The translations under genes were made by a program, and so were the position numbers. Below are positions 31,854-42,424 of a DNA stretch of 64,000 bases, piece after piece. Positions within the stretch are counted from its first letter, which is position 1, and every line of letters begins with the position of its first letter. The notes beneath the pieces are model-generated. The model was not told where the DNA came from, did not search any database, and worked only from the letters and a program-made list of their open reading frames with translations. The stretch is from Argyresthia goedartella (lineage: Eukaryota > Arthropoda > Insecta > Lepidoptera > Argyresthiidae), in contig OX463827.1 of NCBI GenBank assembly GCA_949825045.1, forward strand, positions 7,834,501-7,898,500. The letters are read 5' to 3'.

Positions 31854-32132
31854 ACCGCAGCCTGCAGCTAACTCGGACGTGGATTGCGATGAATCCGTTT
31901 CCACAATAGCCTTCAATTCTTCATTATCAACTTTGGTCTCCGGTCGTCCACGGGGCTTGTTCTGCAGGTCGCAATTTCCAGAACGAAAACGTTGGAACCA
32001 AGAACGCACTGTGTTTTCTATTGCGGCACCGTCGCCGTACACATCATTAATCCTTCGAGCCGTTTCTGCAGCACTGGTGCCACGGTAGAACTCATACTCG
32101 TAAATAACGCGATATTTCAAGTTTTCCATTTT
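31854..32132 (-). pseudogene. Mariner transposase N-terminus, truncated
   Basis: The minus frame from the ATG at 32130-32132 encodes MENLKYRVIYEYEFYRGTSA, NDVYGDGAAIENTVRSWFQR, FRSGNCDLQNKPRGRPETK and ELAAGCGVSD, the helix-turn-helix DNA-binding half of a classic (DD34D) mariner transposase (DLQNKPRGRP is its hallmark). It breaks off at residue ~93, exactly where the LINE-A tail begins. The catalytic domain is absent and was not found on the other side of that LINE. It is a different mariner lineage from 27394-28702. Confidence 0.9.
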
Positions 32133-32499
32133 GTAAGCCGAGTGACGCAAGAAAAAAAACAATTGCGAAAAAACAAATGAATTATAATTTTAGAAACACA
32201 AATACATGAGTAAATAGCTGTATAAATTTGAATTTGGAATTCCTAACCATAGAGGAGATATTTGAGATCAAAGTGGCCAGTACGGCGAAACGCCAATTTC
32301 ACATGTAAGGACCTAATATAATGATGATCACCAACAGCACATCAATGATGCTGGTTATCATTTGAGTACAGATATTGTCCTCACCTTTGTTCAACAAGAT
32401 TGCTAGTATTTTTCTAGTATATTTATGCCTCCCACTAAAATTATGGATAGTCCTATTTAAATTGTTCTAGGGTATTAAGTAGGTTTTTATAAATAGGTC

Positions 32500-32810
32500 A
32501 ATGCTTCTGGGGCTACTGAAGAAAGACGATCAATATATTCGGAGAATTAAAGCTTGGTTTAGAATGTCTATTACTAGCACAAAATGCTTCAACGAAGAAT
32601 CGCACAAAAATATTAGCATTCCAAGTAGTTTTGACGTAGGCTACTACTCCTCCTCTTTGGTTTATGTTGTGTCGTTTATAGTGAAAGATGAAGCCAGGAA
32701 TTTCATCTATCAAGGTGGTGTCGTCAAGCCAATATTCAGTCAAAATAATTACGTTGCATGAAAAGCCTATCCAATGAAGACCGACTTGAAAGACATCATT
32801 TTTTTTTGTT
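32500..32810 (-). pseudogene. LINE endonuclease fragment (EEP fold)
   Basis: The minus frame reads ILTEYWLDDTTLIDEIPGF, then NINQRGGVVAYVKTTW. This matches the LTE.WL....I..IPGY ... RGGGVAIYV segment of the apurinic-like endonuclease that opens ORF2 in CR1/Jockey LINEs. Only ~90 residues survive; the catalytic E is the E of LTEYWL. The flanks on both sides are unassigned. The overlapping plus frame of 86 aa is its shadow. Confidence 0.7.
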
Positions 32811-33410
32811 AAAGCTTTCCAAATTAAAAACTGTAATTGTAATTAAGAGTAAGGACGTTTTTTACATTTATATGCTCATTTCAGTTCTTGGCATGGGATG
32901 TGTAAAGTTATATCAATCAATATTTGGAGATCTTGGGTAGCCATTTTTGATGTGTTTAGCATAGAAACCCATTAGTGAGTGAGAGTTGAATAAATGCGAC
33001 CACGAAGTATGATAATTCGTTAGATATTGTTGACAATCATTGTAGAAGGAATTGACATAATTTTCTGTAGAGTTTAGGATGAGAACTTAATACTAAAAGT
33101 AAAAAAGGAGGTATGTCGTAATCTTTTTTTCTGCACTGTATGCAAAATATTTTTGAAATAATCTGTTCTCAGTAAGATACCTTAGAGAATAGTTAAAAAT
33201 GAATATGGCACTACTTAAAAAGGATGATTGTTGAACAACGTGAAGTTTTGGTAATGGTTGCTTTATTTAAGAAAGAATATTGCAACTTACTCACTGGAGT
33301 AGGTTTTCCTTGTAAACAAATTTTGACTACAAACTTACTAAATACTGAAGTACCTTGACAATTGGTCAAGTAACTTACTAAAGTATCTACTCATAATATC
33401 ATAATTTATT
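32811..33410. other. Unassigned AT-rich stretch
   Basis: No recognisable gene or repeat copy was seen between the LINE endonuclease fragment and the next DH element. Confidence 0.4.
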
Positions 33411-33841
33411 TTATCTACACACGTATCATAAACCCTCTTTACTGCGTTCAAAAACCGCACGTTAGGATCAGCATTATGTTAAACTACTTGGTAAAAACTC
33501 GTTTCGTATCTGGAAAACTACACATTATGGTCATTATGTGTAGTTTTTCTACATATAATGACATTCAAATTTCGAACGCCGACGCCCGTCTGCGAGCAGT
33601 TGGTGCTACAGAACAAGCTAAACAACTGCAGAGCCACAATGCCGGTCAAACATGCGGTTCCTGAACACATCAAAGAGAGCTTATGATATGTGTGTAGATA
33701 AACTAGTGTATGTAACTGTACATAATTAGGCATTAAAACTCTGGAGTGATATTATTATGAAACTCGCCTTCGGCTCGTTTCATATACCCACTCTCGAGTT
33801 TGAATGCCCTCCATTATGCAGCAGTCACATAAACAACTATT
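33411..33841 (+). repeat. DH double-hairpin element, copy 4
   Basis: Complete copy: hairpin 1 arms at about 33411-33464 and 33643-33697, the inner palindrome CTACACATTATGGTCATTAT at about 33519, and hairpin 2 at 33698-33841. One CTCGAG in the hairpin 2 arm has become CTGGAG. It lacks the internal duplication seen in copy 1 and is closest to copy 1 elsewhere. Confidence 0.8.
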
Positions 33842-33884
33842 ATGTTCTGCAATTAACTTATGCAGAACACTTATACCTCACATA

Positions 33885-35600
33885 CACCTACCTCAAATAA
33901 CGACTAGCAGTGAGCCGTTGCCTGAGACACACCGGTAATTCACTTACGCACCGGTCATTGACCTACACCCCACTTCCGCCACCGCTGTCAGCTCCGCTTG
34001 CTACGTGCGCCCGCGCTGCTACGCCGCCGCTGTGTGACGTCACGCGCTACGAAGGCAACTGCTACGCATCTCGTTGCTAAAAATAGGTCATGAGCTACAA
34101 AGAGTGCATGACTACAGAAATCATAGAAGCATAGGTTCGAATCTCGGACTAAGTTCACTTTTGCTTGTTTGTTCTTTCTGCAGAGAGACAAGAGGTGTTA
34201 CAAGCATAATGAAGAACAGCAAGACTTGCTTGGGGGCTGTCTATCCCTCGGTGATATTCAGTAATACATTTCACCACAACTGTGCAAATATTACTTCGGC
34301 GTACTATAAGGCAAACATTTTAAAATTGAAATGTCGTGAAGCTGCTCTCCGAAATACGGAAACAATGATATATGGTAGTGGACATATTTCGACACATTCC
34401 TCACTATCAACTAGACAGGAAAATATTACGCATAGAAAAAAAAATGGAACAAAGTGAAGCAAATGAGTCGTTTGTCAATCTGTCTTCCCAAAGCTTGCCA
34501 ATTATGTTAGAAAATGATTAGGAGCTGAATCAGCGAAGGGAGGAAAATGAGGTGCTTCGTCTGCAACTTGTGGTTGCAAACAGTGAGATAGACAAGCTTT
34601 CCCTGGATAATGGTACAATTAAGAAAACATTAGAGGAACACAGAAGGATAATCGAGAGTCTGTTGGATTTGGTGGTGGTGAAACTTCCCCGCCAAAATTT
34701 TACTCACCACAAAATAGACGACTACGCCCTATTATGATGAAAATGGGGTATCTTCGAGTATCACCTGGACAATTCACTAATGGAGTTATCGAACAAATGG
34801 CTCCGTTTAATGATCCGAATCAGACCACCTCCAACTTATGAAAAGTAATTGATATTACCGAAGGCGAGCCGAAAGGGACTAGTGGACCCGATGAAACTGT
34901 GACAGTCAAAAGTGATTACAAAGAGACCTGTTTTCCGCCCAGGATAATGATGGGCAAGCTGGTCACCAACCAAATACAAGGTAACCTGGGACCATCGGAG
35001 CATCCCACGGCACATTACTACCGCTTAAAGCCTCAGCAAATCAGCTACGGACTGGAAACGTTGATATACATCTAACAAACAAGCCAAAACTCTCCACTCC
35101 AAACGTGACAAAGCTACGGAAACTTTGATAATTGGTGATAAAAAGGTGAAAGGACTGGCAGCCAAGATGATCAATAGTCGGAAAGAAAATCTATGGAATA
35201 ATGACTATCAAGTATCGGCACAAATTAAGCCGGAGACCGCAGATCCCAGATTCTTCATGATTTAGAGGACAGACTAAACCAGAATTGTAAAGTCATATAT
35301 GTTTTAGCTGTAGGTAAACATGACCAAAACAGTCTTCTATCAGAGCTGAGCATTGCCCTAGACAAACTAAGACGTAACAGGGTCTTTGTTATTAATGTGC
35401 AGAAAACTTGTACTTTGAATCAGAAGCTTTTAAGTTAAAAGATAAAGATTTAAGATAAATCAATTGTAAGAGGATTCCAAAATCGTAATTTCGTCGAACT
35501 AACACTGAAATCTAATTTAGTTACGGATAGGTCCTACCAAGAATATTACTTGGAGACACTTGTGTGCTAAACTAAACACAGAAATTGATTACATTAAATA
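33885..35600 (+). pseudogene. CR1-like LINE, 5' region and ORF1 remnants
   Basis: A GC-rich leader (33885-34075, with CGCCGCTGTGTGACGTCACG) precedes ORF1-like frames. 34209-34457 encodes KTCLGAVYPS, then SNTFHHNCANIT, like a decayed PHD-type zinc finger. From the ATG at 34444, MEQSEANESFVNLSSQS leads, across one stop at 34519, into the coiled coil ENEVLRLQLVVANSEIDKLS and TLEEHRRIIESL. At about 35110-35580 a broken frame reads TLIIGDKKVKGLAAKMINSR and VIYVLAVG-like and SELSIALDKLRRNRVFVIN segments, resembling the SGNH/esterase domain in CR1 ORF1 proteins, with the GDS serine replaced. The reverse transcriptase is absent. Confidence 0.65.
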
Positions 35601-35700
35601 TAAAAATCAATATATATATATACAGTCATGTCTTAGTCCCAATCTAGTATTGTTGCCACAAAAAACCCCGAGACAAAATAATTAAAAAAGGTACTATCCC

Positions 35701-36106
35701 TTAAGGCGATACCTCGTCCGTGCAAAGGTCCCCGTTAATCGGACGGATTCGGGAAAAATATCATAACGTTGAGCTAAACCACAGAAAATTTGTTTAAAAA
35801 TAAACTACGCTATTTTGTTAAAAAGTTTTTTATGGAGATTTTATGAATACGTAATATCTACATTTTGAGCGCAATTCCACAATGAAATTACTTCGGATTT
35901 CAGAATTAAAGGAAAAAATAAAACAATTTAGAGGTATTTTCGTAATTAAATTCTATCAAGAAAATTTCATCCAATCGCCTTTTTCTTTAGTGAGAATCTT
36001 AATAAAATATCCAATAATCGTTAAACCAAAAATCTAATCTGTAGATGAATTCATGGTGGAGTAAATGGATGAAATAAAACCCCATATTTTTTTCGTATTA
36101 CCTTAA
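35701..36106 (+). mobile_element. TTAA-flanked MITE, copy 3
   Basis: Bounded by TTAA at 35701-35704 and 36103-36106. Ends are GGCGATACCTCGTCCGTGC and the inverse of GGTAATACGAAAAAA. The AGACCCGCAGTGTGAGAGGG block of copy 1 is missing near the left end, giving 406 bp. Non-coding. Confidence 0.75.
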
Positions 36107-36331
36107 TATTTTACAAAAAGGGAACAAAAGTATACGAAACCGTGTCGTGACACTGTGTTAAGTAATATTGTGAATGTTCCGCAATCATTAATGAGAAGCC
36201 CAGGTAAGAGAAAAAGCAAATAAATTATAAATTTTAAAACATAAATAAATCAGTTCAGGTCACACAGAGTCAAATGAACATTCTGTAGGGCCGACCGGCT
36301 CATCACAACAAGCAATCTGTAAGCAATACTG

Positions 36332-36591
36332 ACGACCCGAATGGCCGAGTCGGCAGTGACGCTGCCTACGAAACCAAGGGTCCCGGGTTCGAGTCCCGGT
36401 GGGGGCAAATATTTGTTTGATGAGAACTAATGTTTGTACCCTAGTCATGGTTGTTTATCTATCTAAGTATAATATTTATCTATATAAGTATGTGTATCGT
36501 TGTCTAGTATCCAAGATACAGGGAATCCTAGTTTGGGGCTAGATCAATGTGTGTAAATGGTGTCCAAGGTATAGTATTATTATTATTATCT
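36332..36591 (+). mobile_element. S1 SINE (tRNA-derived), complete
   Basis: The head ACGACCCGAATGGCCGAGTC has a perfect pol III A box (TGGCCGAGTCGG, 36342-36353) and B box (GGTTCGAGTCC, 36386-36396). The body is GGGGGCAAATATTTG, TAATATTTATCTATATAAGT and ACAGGGAATCCTAGTTTGGG; the tail is (ATT)n. The spacing of the boxes is tRNA-like, but there is no second half that would fold as a mature tRNA. Other S1 copies: 40202-40436, 42190-42330 (tail), 58609-58887. The minus 62-aa frame is not a gene. Confidence 0.9.
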
Positions 36592-36964
36592 ATATCGAAA
36601 AATAATGCCAACAATAATCCACCCTATACTTTGTCGTAAATACTTATAATACCACCATACCAGTACACAATACATAGTAGGGTGTCAAGTCAATGATGCA
36701 AGAAATGAGATCTTGATCTTCCCTCTCTGAGTGACGTATACTAAAAGAAAAATGTAGTCTAAGTGAAGCAAATAAACCCGGCCTAGTATTTTTTCATTTC
36801 TCTGCGGAAATAGAGAATGAAGATTTTGAAACAATTTTTTATTTTTTTTTAATCCAGAAAATAAAGTAAAGAAGTTGCTTCTATGTGTTATTTGGTTCGG
36901 ATATTTATAAAAAATATCACTATAATAAAAAAAATAAGAAATAGGGTTAACAATAAAAATATAA

Positions 36965-37020
36965 CACAGCGTCACGCCTTTTCCCATATGGAGTGGCAGA
37001 GGCACAATTGTGCTCAAATT
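36965..37020 (-). mobile_element. S3 SINE 3' end fragment
   Basis: AGCGTCACGCCTTTTCCCAT and GTGGCAGAGGCACAATTGTG match the S3 3' end. A further S3 body piece, GGGCTAGCCCATCGCCGG, lies at 37350-37367 in the same orientation. The intervening ~330 bp may be a later insertion, but I could not define its ends. Confidence 0.7.
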
Positions 37021-38459
37021 TATAGCCAGTAATTAAATTTATTCAACAAAGGTTTTATAAAAATTATTACCCCACGGATAAAAGCCTATTTTTCGTAAGA
37101 AATAAAGTGCAGAAAAATTATGATCAGAATGTAAAAAACCGGAATCCCAGATTTGTAAAACTGATTACCAACACGTCACCCCGCACAAAATTGATCATAA
37201 TTGTAGGAGTCCCTAATTTTAGGCTTGTTACGACCTTCCCTAACTAGGTCAGATGAGGAGTGATCGATCGCTTGACCACGGATCGTTTTAATTTTCTCCC
37301 TTCCATTAATTTAAGTACATGAAAACTGGCCCTCGAGTCTGGCTAGTCGGGGCTAGCCCATCGCCGGAGGTATAGAGATTGTAGGTTTCTATTACCAGGC
37401 CCAATTGTGCTAGAACAATGACATTCCAGTGACAATGTCGCGACGACGACAGTCAACTTTAGGTATCCATTATTTGGCGCTGGGAGAAACTTTCTTTAGG
37501 CAATTAGTGGTAGAAATTAATGTGATTTCTTATTGTATAAATGATTTATCAGCCATAAAGAAAGGGAATAAAAAACGTCAGATAAAGATAACTTAAGCCC
37601 TTTGTTGTCGCGTTATGGTCACAGAACGGTCATTGTTTACTGGAATTGGGTCCCAGTACCTATCCAATGTGCTGAGTCTAGATCTAGAATATTATTGTCT
37701 AACTTTACGAAAAAATTGGTTGTTTGTAAAGTAGGTTTACGATCGAGATGTTTACGTGATAAGCCTCCGCTCGTGAGGATTCCGCGTGACAAGTTTCACG
37801 GAATGACTGGCAGCGCTCGAGATGAGACGGGAGATCGGTCCGTCTCTCTCTCGTTATACCTGCGATCGCGCTCGTGAGGTTTTGGTGTGACACAATTTTC
37901 TGAACATGTCACCCGACTAAAACGATTTTAAAGACGTTATCACGTCAAAATTTGGTCAGAGTATTCAACTCTATTCCCAAACCAAAAGGTTGAAAATATC
38001 CGGCTTAGATCTACGTCAAAGGCAGACAAGCGGCTCATCGTCATGCCTTTATGTGACAACGCATTCCTATTACACTCAGGCCCGCATGCACAACCGACTA
38101 CTCAACTTTAACAGTCACTCAAAGTTATATAACTATATTATAACAAACAAACAAATATAACAAAGTTATATGTTTATTTAAAAAAATGTATGTATCATTT
38201 AAAACAGACATATCTTTATTTACCATTATTGTTACCTATTTTTTATATATTATTTATATTTATGTATTTGTGGATTGTACCACTTGGCGCTGACTGAAAA
38301 TCAGCGTTGAAGGCCTGGCCTTCGGCATAATGCTGAGTCAGACGCCATTTATAATGACAGTGACGAACCAAGACTGTCATTTCATTTTACATCATGTGTC
38401 ATTACCATTTTTCATCTCTGTGTTTTGTTTATTTGTCGTAATTGTAATGTGTTCACTGT
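37021..38459. other. Unassigned stretch with a hairpin-rich segment
   Basis: No gene is supported. The 91-aa frame at 37602-37877 lies in a moderately GC-rich segment (CGCTCGTGAGGATTCCGCG) and has no motif. At 38285-38345 several overlapping hairpins occur: CGCTGACTGAAAATCAGCG, GGCCTGGCC, and an outer pair GGCGCTGACT / TGAGTCAGACGCC. This segment is just upstream of the satellite array. Confidence 0.4.
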
Positions 38460-39964
38460 CCCGTAGTGTTGGCCAGGTTGATAAGATTACCTGAGTCCAT
38501 TATAGATAGCTAATACGAGTCACTATACCAAAAAACTATTCTAAATAGGTCTAACAAAGTTTTTCCTGGCAAATCATTCTAACCGAAGCTTTCCTACCAC
38601 CCGTAGTGTTGGCCAGGTTGATAAGACTTACCTGAGTCCATTATAGATAGCTAATACGAGTCACTATACCAAAAAACTATTCTAAATAGGTCTAATAAAG
38701 TTTTTCCTGGCAAATCATTCTAACCGAAGCTTTCCTACCACCCGTAGTGTTGGCCAGGTTGATAAGACTTACCTGAGTCCATTATAGATAGCTAATACGA
38801 GTCACTATACCATGCTTACCTACCACCCGTAGTGTTGGCCAGGTTGATAAGACTTACCTGAGTCCATTATAGATAGCTAATACGAGTCACTATACCAAAA
38901 AACTATTCTAAATAGGTCTAACAAAGTTTTTCCAGGCAAATCATACTAACCGAAGCTTTCCTACCACCGTAGCGTTGGCCAGTATGATAAGACTTACCTG
39001 AGTCCATTATAGATAGCTAATACGAGTCACTATACCAAAAAACTATTCTAAATAGGTCTAACTAAGTTTTTCCTGGCAAATCATTCTAACCGAAGCTTTC
39101 CTACCACCGTAGCGTTGGCCAGGTTGATAAGACTTACCTGAGTCCATTATAGATAGCTAATACGAGTCACTATACCAAAAAACTATTCTAAATAGGTCTA
39201 ATAAAGTTTTTCCTGGCAAATCATTCTAACCGAAGCTTTCCTACCACCCGTAGTGTTGGCCAGGTTGATAAGACTTACCTGAGTCCATTATAGATAGCTA
39301 ATACGAGTCACTATACCAAAAAACTATTCTAAATAGGTCTAACAAAGTTTTTCCTGGCAAATCATTCTAACCGAAGCTTTCCTACCACCGTAGCGTTGGC
39401 CAGGTTGATAAGACTTACCTGAGTCCATTATAGATAGCTAATACGAGTCACTATACCAAAAAACTATTCTAAATAGGTCTAACAAAGTTTTCCTGGCAAA
39501 TCATTCAAACCGAAGCTTTCCTACCACCGTAGCGTTGGCCAGGTTGATAAGACTTACCTGAGTCCATTATAGATAGCTAATACGAGTCAATATACAAAAA
39601 ACTATTCTAAATAGGTCTAACAAAGTTTTTCCTGGCAAATCATTCTAACCGAAGCTTTCCTACCACCCGTAGTGTTGGCCAGGTTGATAAGACTTACCTG
39701 AGTCCATTATAGATAGCTAATACGAGTCACTATACCAAAAAACTATTCTAAATAGGTCTAATAAAGTTTTTCCTGGCAAATCATTCTAACCGAAGCTTTC
39801 CTACCACCCGTAGTGTTGGCCAGGTTGATAAGACTTACCTGAGTCCATTACAGATAGCTAATACGAGTCACTATACCAAAAAACTATTCTTAATAGGTCT
39901 AATAAAGTTTTTACTGGCAAATCATTCTAACCGAAGCTTTCCTACCACCCGTAGTGTTGGCCAA
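38460..39964. repeat. Satellite-like tandem array, ~140-bp unit
   Basis: Unit starts (CCGTAG-GTTGGCCAGG) lie at 38461, 38601, 38742, 38827, 38967, 39107, 39248, 39388, 39527, 39667, 39808 and 39949. That gives ten units of 139-141 bp, one 85-bp unit (38742-38826) and a 15-bp terminal piece. The unit reads through GATAAGACTTACCTGAGTCC, AGATAGCTAATACGAGTCAC, AACTATTCTAAATAGGTCTA and TCCTGGCAAATCATTC to GAAGCTTTCCTACCAC. Units differ at only a few sites (CCCGTAGTG versus CCGTAGCG), so the array is young or homogenised. No ORF. The short unit has lost the block between ACTATACCA and CTACCACCC. Confidence 0.95.
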
Positions 39965-40201
39965 CCGGACTATTCAACATTAATACCGATTAAAGAAGAA
40001 GCTGACGATGAATTAACGCTCATAAAAAGGTGCTTTAATACCTTTGTATCACCTCACTACGGGCTTTCTTTAACTCTTACCTGTAAAACTGTTGGCCTCT
40101 TTCGTGGTTATAAGTGAGTTAGAGCAGGCTCTATATCAGTTGTACAGGAATGGGTTAACACTTTTACATTCAGCTGGAACTGATATACGAGTCATATTTA
40201 G
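39965..40201. other. Unassigned flank of the satellite
   Basis: Contains CACTACGGGC at about 40054, the inverse of the CCCGTAGTG that begins many satellite units, so the array may lie inside a larger inverted structure. No gene. Confidence 0.35.
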
Positions 40202-40436
40202 GTTTGACGGCAGTGACCCTGCCTACGAAGCCAAGGAGCCCGGGTTCGAGTCCCGGTGGGGCAAATATTTGATGAGAACGGTTGTTTGTACCCTAGTCGT
40301 TGCTTATCTATCTAAGTATAATATTTATCTATATAAGTATGTGTATCGTAGTCTAGTACCCAAGATACAGGGAATCCTAGTTTGGGGCTAGATCAATGTG
40401 TGTAAATAGTGTCCAAGGTATTATTATATTATTATT
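40202..40436 (+). mobile_element. S1 SINE lacking the A box
   Basis: Begins at GACGGCAGTGACCCTGCC, inside the head just past the A box. It keeps the B box GGTTCGAGTCC, the body TAATATTTATCTATATAAGT, the tail ACAGGGAATCCTAGTTTGGG and (ATT)n. It is otherwise very similar to the copy at 58609. The 99-aa plus frame crossing it is not a gene. Confidence 0.85.
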
Positions 40437-41346
40437 TTAACGCTATGGTGCTAGTTGGGATGTCAGTCTCTGGCTCGGAATATGATCAATCGCTTAAATA
40501 AGCGGCACTCTATTTGAGTAGCACTCGCCTTCTGGGTATCCTACAATATGCCGTCTGTCAACGTAATCCCTCAACCATTAACATTCTAACAAAACAGCGG
40601 AGATAAAACTTAGTGACAGTAACGTTTCATCTTTTTGGCGGCCACCCTCAAAATCAATTATGCTTTTTCGCTCAATTTGAATATAACAGACCAGTCCTGT
40701 GGAATATTGCGCCATTCCCCGGGTATATTGATGGGGTAGCCATATTGCGGGGTTGTCACAGATCAAGTATTGCACTGTATGTTATGAGTACGTAAAACTT
40801 CTGTGTTTATGAACGAATCGATTTTGATGATTCTTGTTTTGATTGTTAGGTCATACTTGAGAGGTGCTCCCATATAAATTTGGCTCACCTTTAGCCTTTG
40901 ACCGCAAAGCTAGGAAGTTCGTGATATTTTGGCGGATAGTTGGGTTTCATTCTAAGAATAATCTGAAAATTTCAGGTGACGGAACTCAAAAGTTTTTCAG
41001 ATATGATTTATTGAAAATCTGTAAAATTTTGTCTTTTTATACGTCAAAATATGTTTACGTTTCGTTGTACGCTTATTTGTAAGATACCTGGAAGAAATTG
41101 TGCATTAAACCCAAATATATTGTAATAAAAGATGTTTTTATTATATTTTTGCGTTACAAGCTTGTTTCTTTGCGTTTTTGGACTTGAGCTTATGTGTACT
41201 TATAGATTAACTGAGATTCAGTTTTTAGGCAAATTTGGCTAGAGAAGGTTGTTGTGGTTAAATTTGAATTGGGTTTTAAGTTAGCTTGGAACTTAGAAGA
41301 AGCAATCCCGGAACGTATGCAAAGAAAAGCCAAATATTGCTAGAGT
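40437..41346. other. Unassigned non-coding stretch
   Basis: No recognisable gene or repeat. Frames of 60-72 aa at 40578-41082 have no motif. 40860-41080 has a coding-like look in one frame (KFGSPLAFDRKARKFVIFWR) but no family I recognise. Confidence 0.35.
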
Positions 41347-41650
41347 ATGTTAAAGTGTAAACTTATCAAGCTCCCCCACCCCCCATCCTCTCCTGACCAG
41401 TCAAGGTCAAGGTCAAGAGGTCAACAAACTAGTATAAAATCATTTTTACGCTACGATTTGAACCCTGCCCCCCTCCCCTCCCATCCCCAAAGTCATGTTA
41501 AAGTGTAAACTTATCAAGCTCCCCGCCCCCCATCCTCTCCTGACCAGTCAAGGTCATGGTCAAGAGGTCAACAAACTAGTATAAAATCAATTTTACGCTC
41601 CGATTTGAACCCTGCCCCCCCTCCCCTCCCATCGCCAAGGTCAAGGTCGT
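41347..41650. repeat. 148-bp tandem pair with AGGTCA half-sites
   Basis: Two direct copies start at ATGTTAAAGTGTAAAC (41347 and 41495). Each has a C-rich segment (CCCCCCATCCTCTCCTGACC), a cluster of TCAAGGTCA-type sites (41401-41423; 41548-41564), AACAAACTAGTATAAAATCA, and a second C-rich run. A further pair, CCAAGGTCA and TCAAGGTCG, follows at 41635-41649. TCAAGGTCA is the extended half-site bound by FTZ-F1/NR5A and ERR-type nuclear receptors. Whether it is used here is unknown. The 98-aa frame at 41605-41901 is not supported. Confidence 0.8.
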
Positions 41651-42189
41651 GCAATCAAAGTCGTTATTCAATGCTTTTAAAAAAAAATCAACAAATACAA
41701 AAATATGAACACAGACGACGTTTTGGTTTGAGGTTCATGTTACACCCTATATACTCGTGTATCTCTAATATCTCGGTATCAAAACAGACAAAAGACAATT
41801 ATACAGATACAACAAATAACAGTATAACACAAGGCGGCTCGCATCAAAGCTCTGTCGCGTCTGTCAACCTAGCTGTTCTCTGGCAACGACGGTCATTTTA
41901 ATTACGAAGCTTCCAGATGAAACGTCGGCCCGCTGATTATGTAATAGTAAAGCTTTCGTCGCAAAAATGGAAAGGAAAATTTCGCATAGGGGAAATTGGC
42001 GTGGCTGCTATTGATTTAAGGTTTCATTGTTTGTTGCTATCTGGTAGTTTCAAGTTCTAAGGATGTAGTACTGGCATACCTGACACCAATATTCTTAGCG
42101 CCTGAGTGCCGTGTGGAGGGGGTAGCGACGCATGGGAACAAGAGAGATGCATACATAGGCGAGAGAGAGATGGTGGCCATGCTCAGGCA
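41651..42189. other. Unassigned non-coding stretch
   Basis: Ordinary intergenic sequence with no gene. It ends in a GAGAGAGA run at about 42160 just before an S1 tail. Confidence 0.4.
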
Positions 42190-42330
42190 GCATCTAAGTA
42201 TAATATTTATCTATATAAGTATGTGTATCGTTGGCTAGTACCTAAGATACAGGGAATCCTAGTTTGGGGCTAGATCAATGTTTGTTAATAGTGTCCAAGG
42301 TATTATTATTATTTATTTATTTATACTTAA
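42190..42330 (+). mobile_element. S1 SINE tail fragment
   Basis: TAATATTTATCTATATAAGT, ACAGGGAATCCTAGTTTGGG and a (TTAT)n/(ATT)n tail match S1; the tRNA head and B box are missing. Confidence 0.8.
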
Positions 42331-42424
42331 GGAGAACCATAAGCTGCAAAAACATGATAGAAGTCTTAGATGGTTATACAAAGCCAGTTAAAGGAACTCA
42401 CAGTTAGAATTGGCATAGAAAAAA

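Noticed and set aside
36332..36420. tRNA gene
   Set aside because: A and B boxes are perfect, but the sequence continues into a SINE body repeated at 40202 and 58609 and lacks a matching acceptor stem.
38460..39964. CRISPR array
   Set aside because: Units are ~140 bp and uniformly repeated with no variable spacers, and the genome is eukaryotic.
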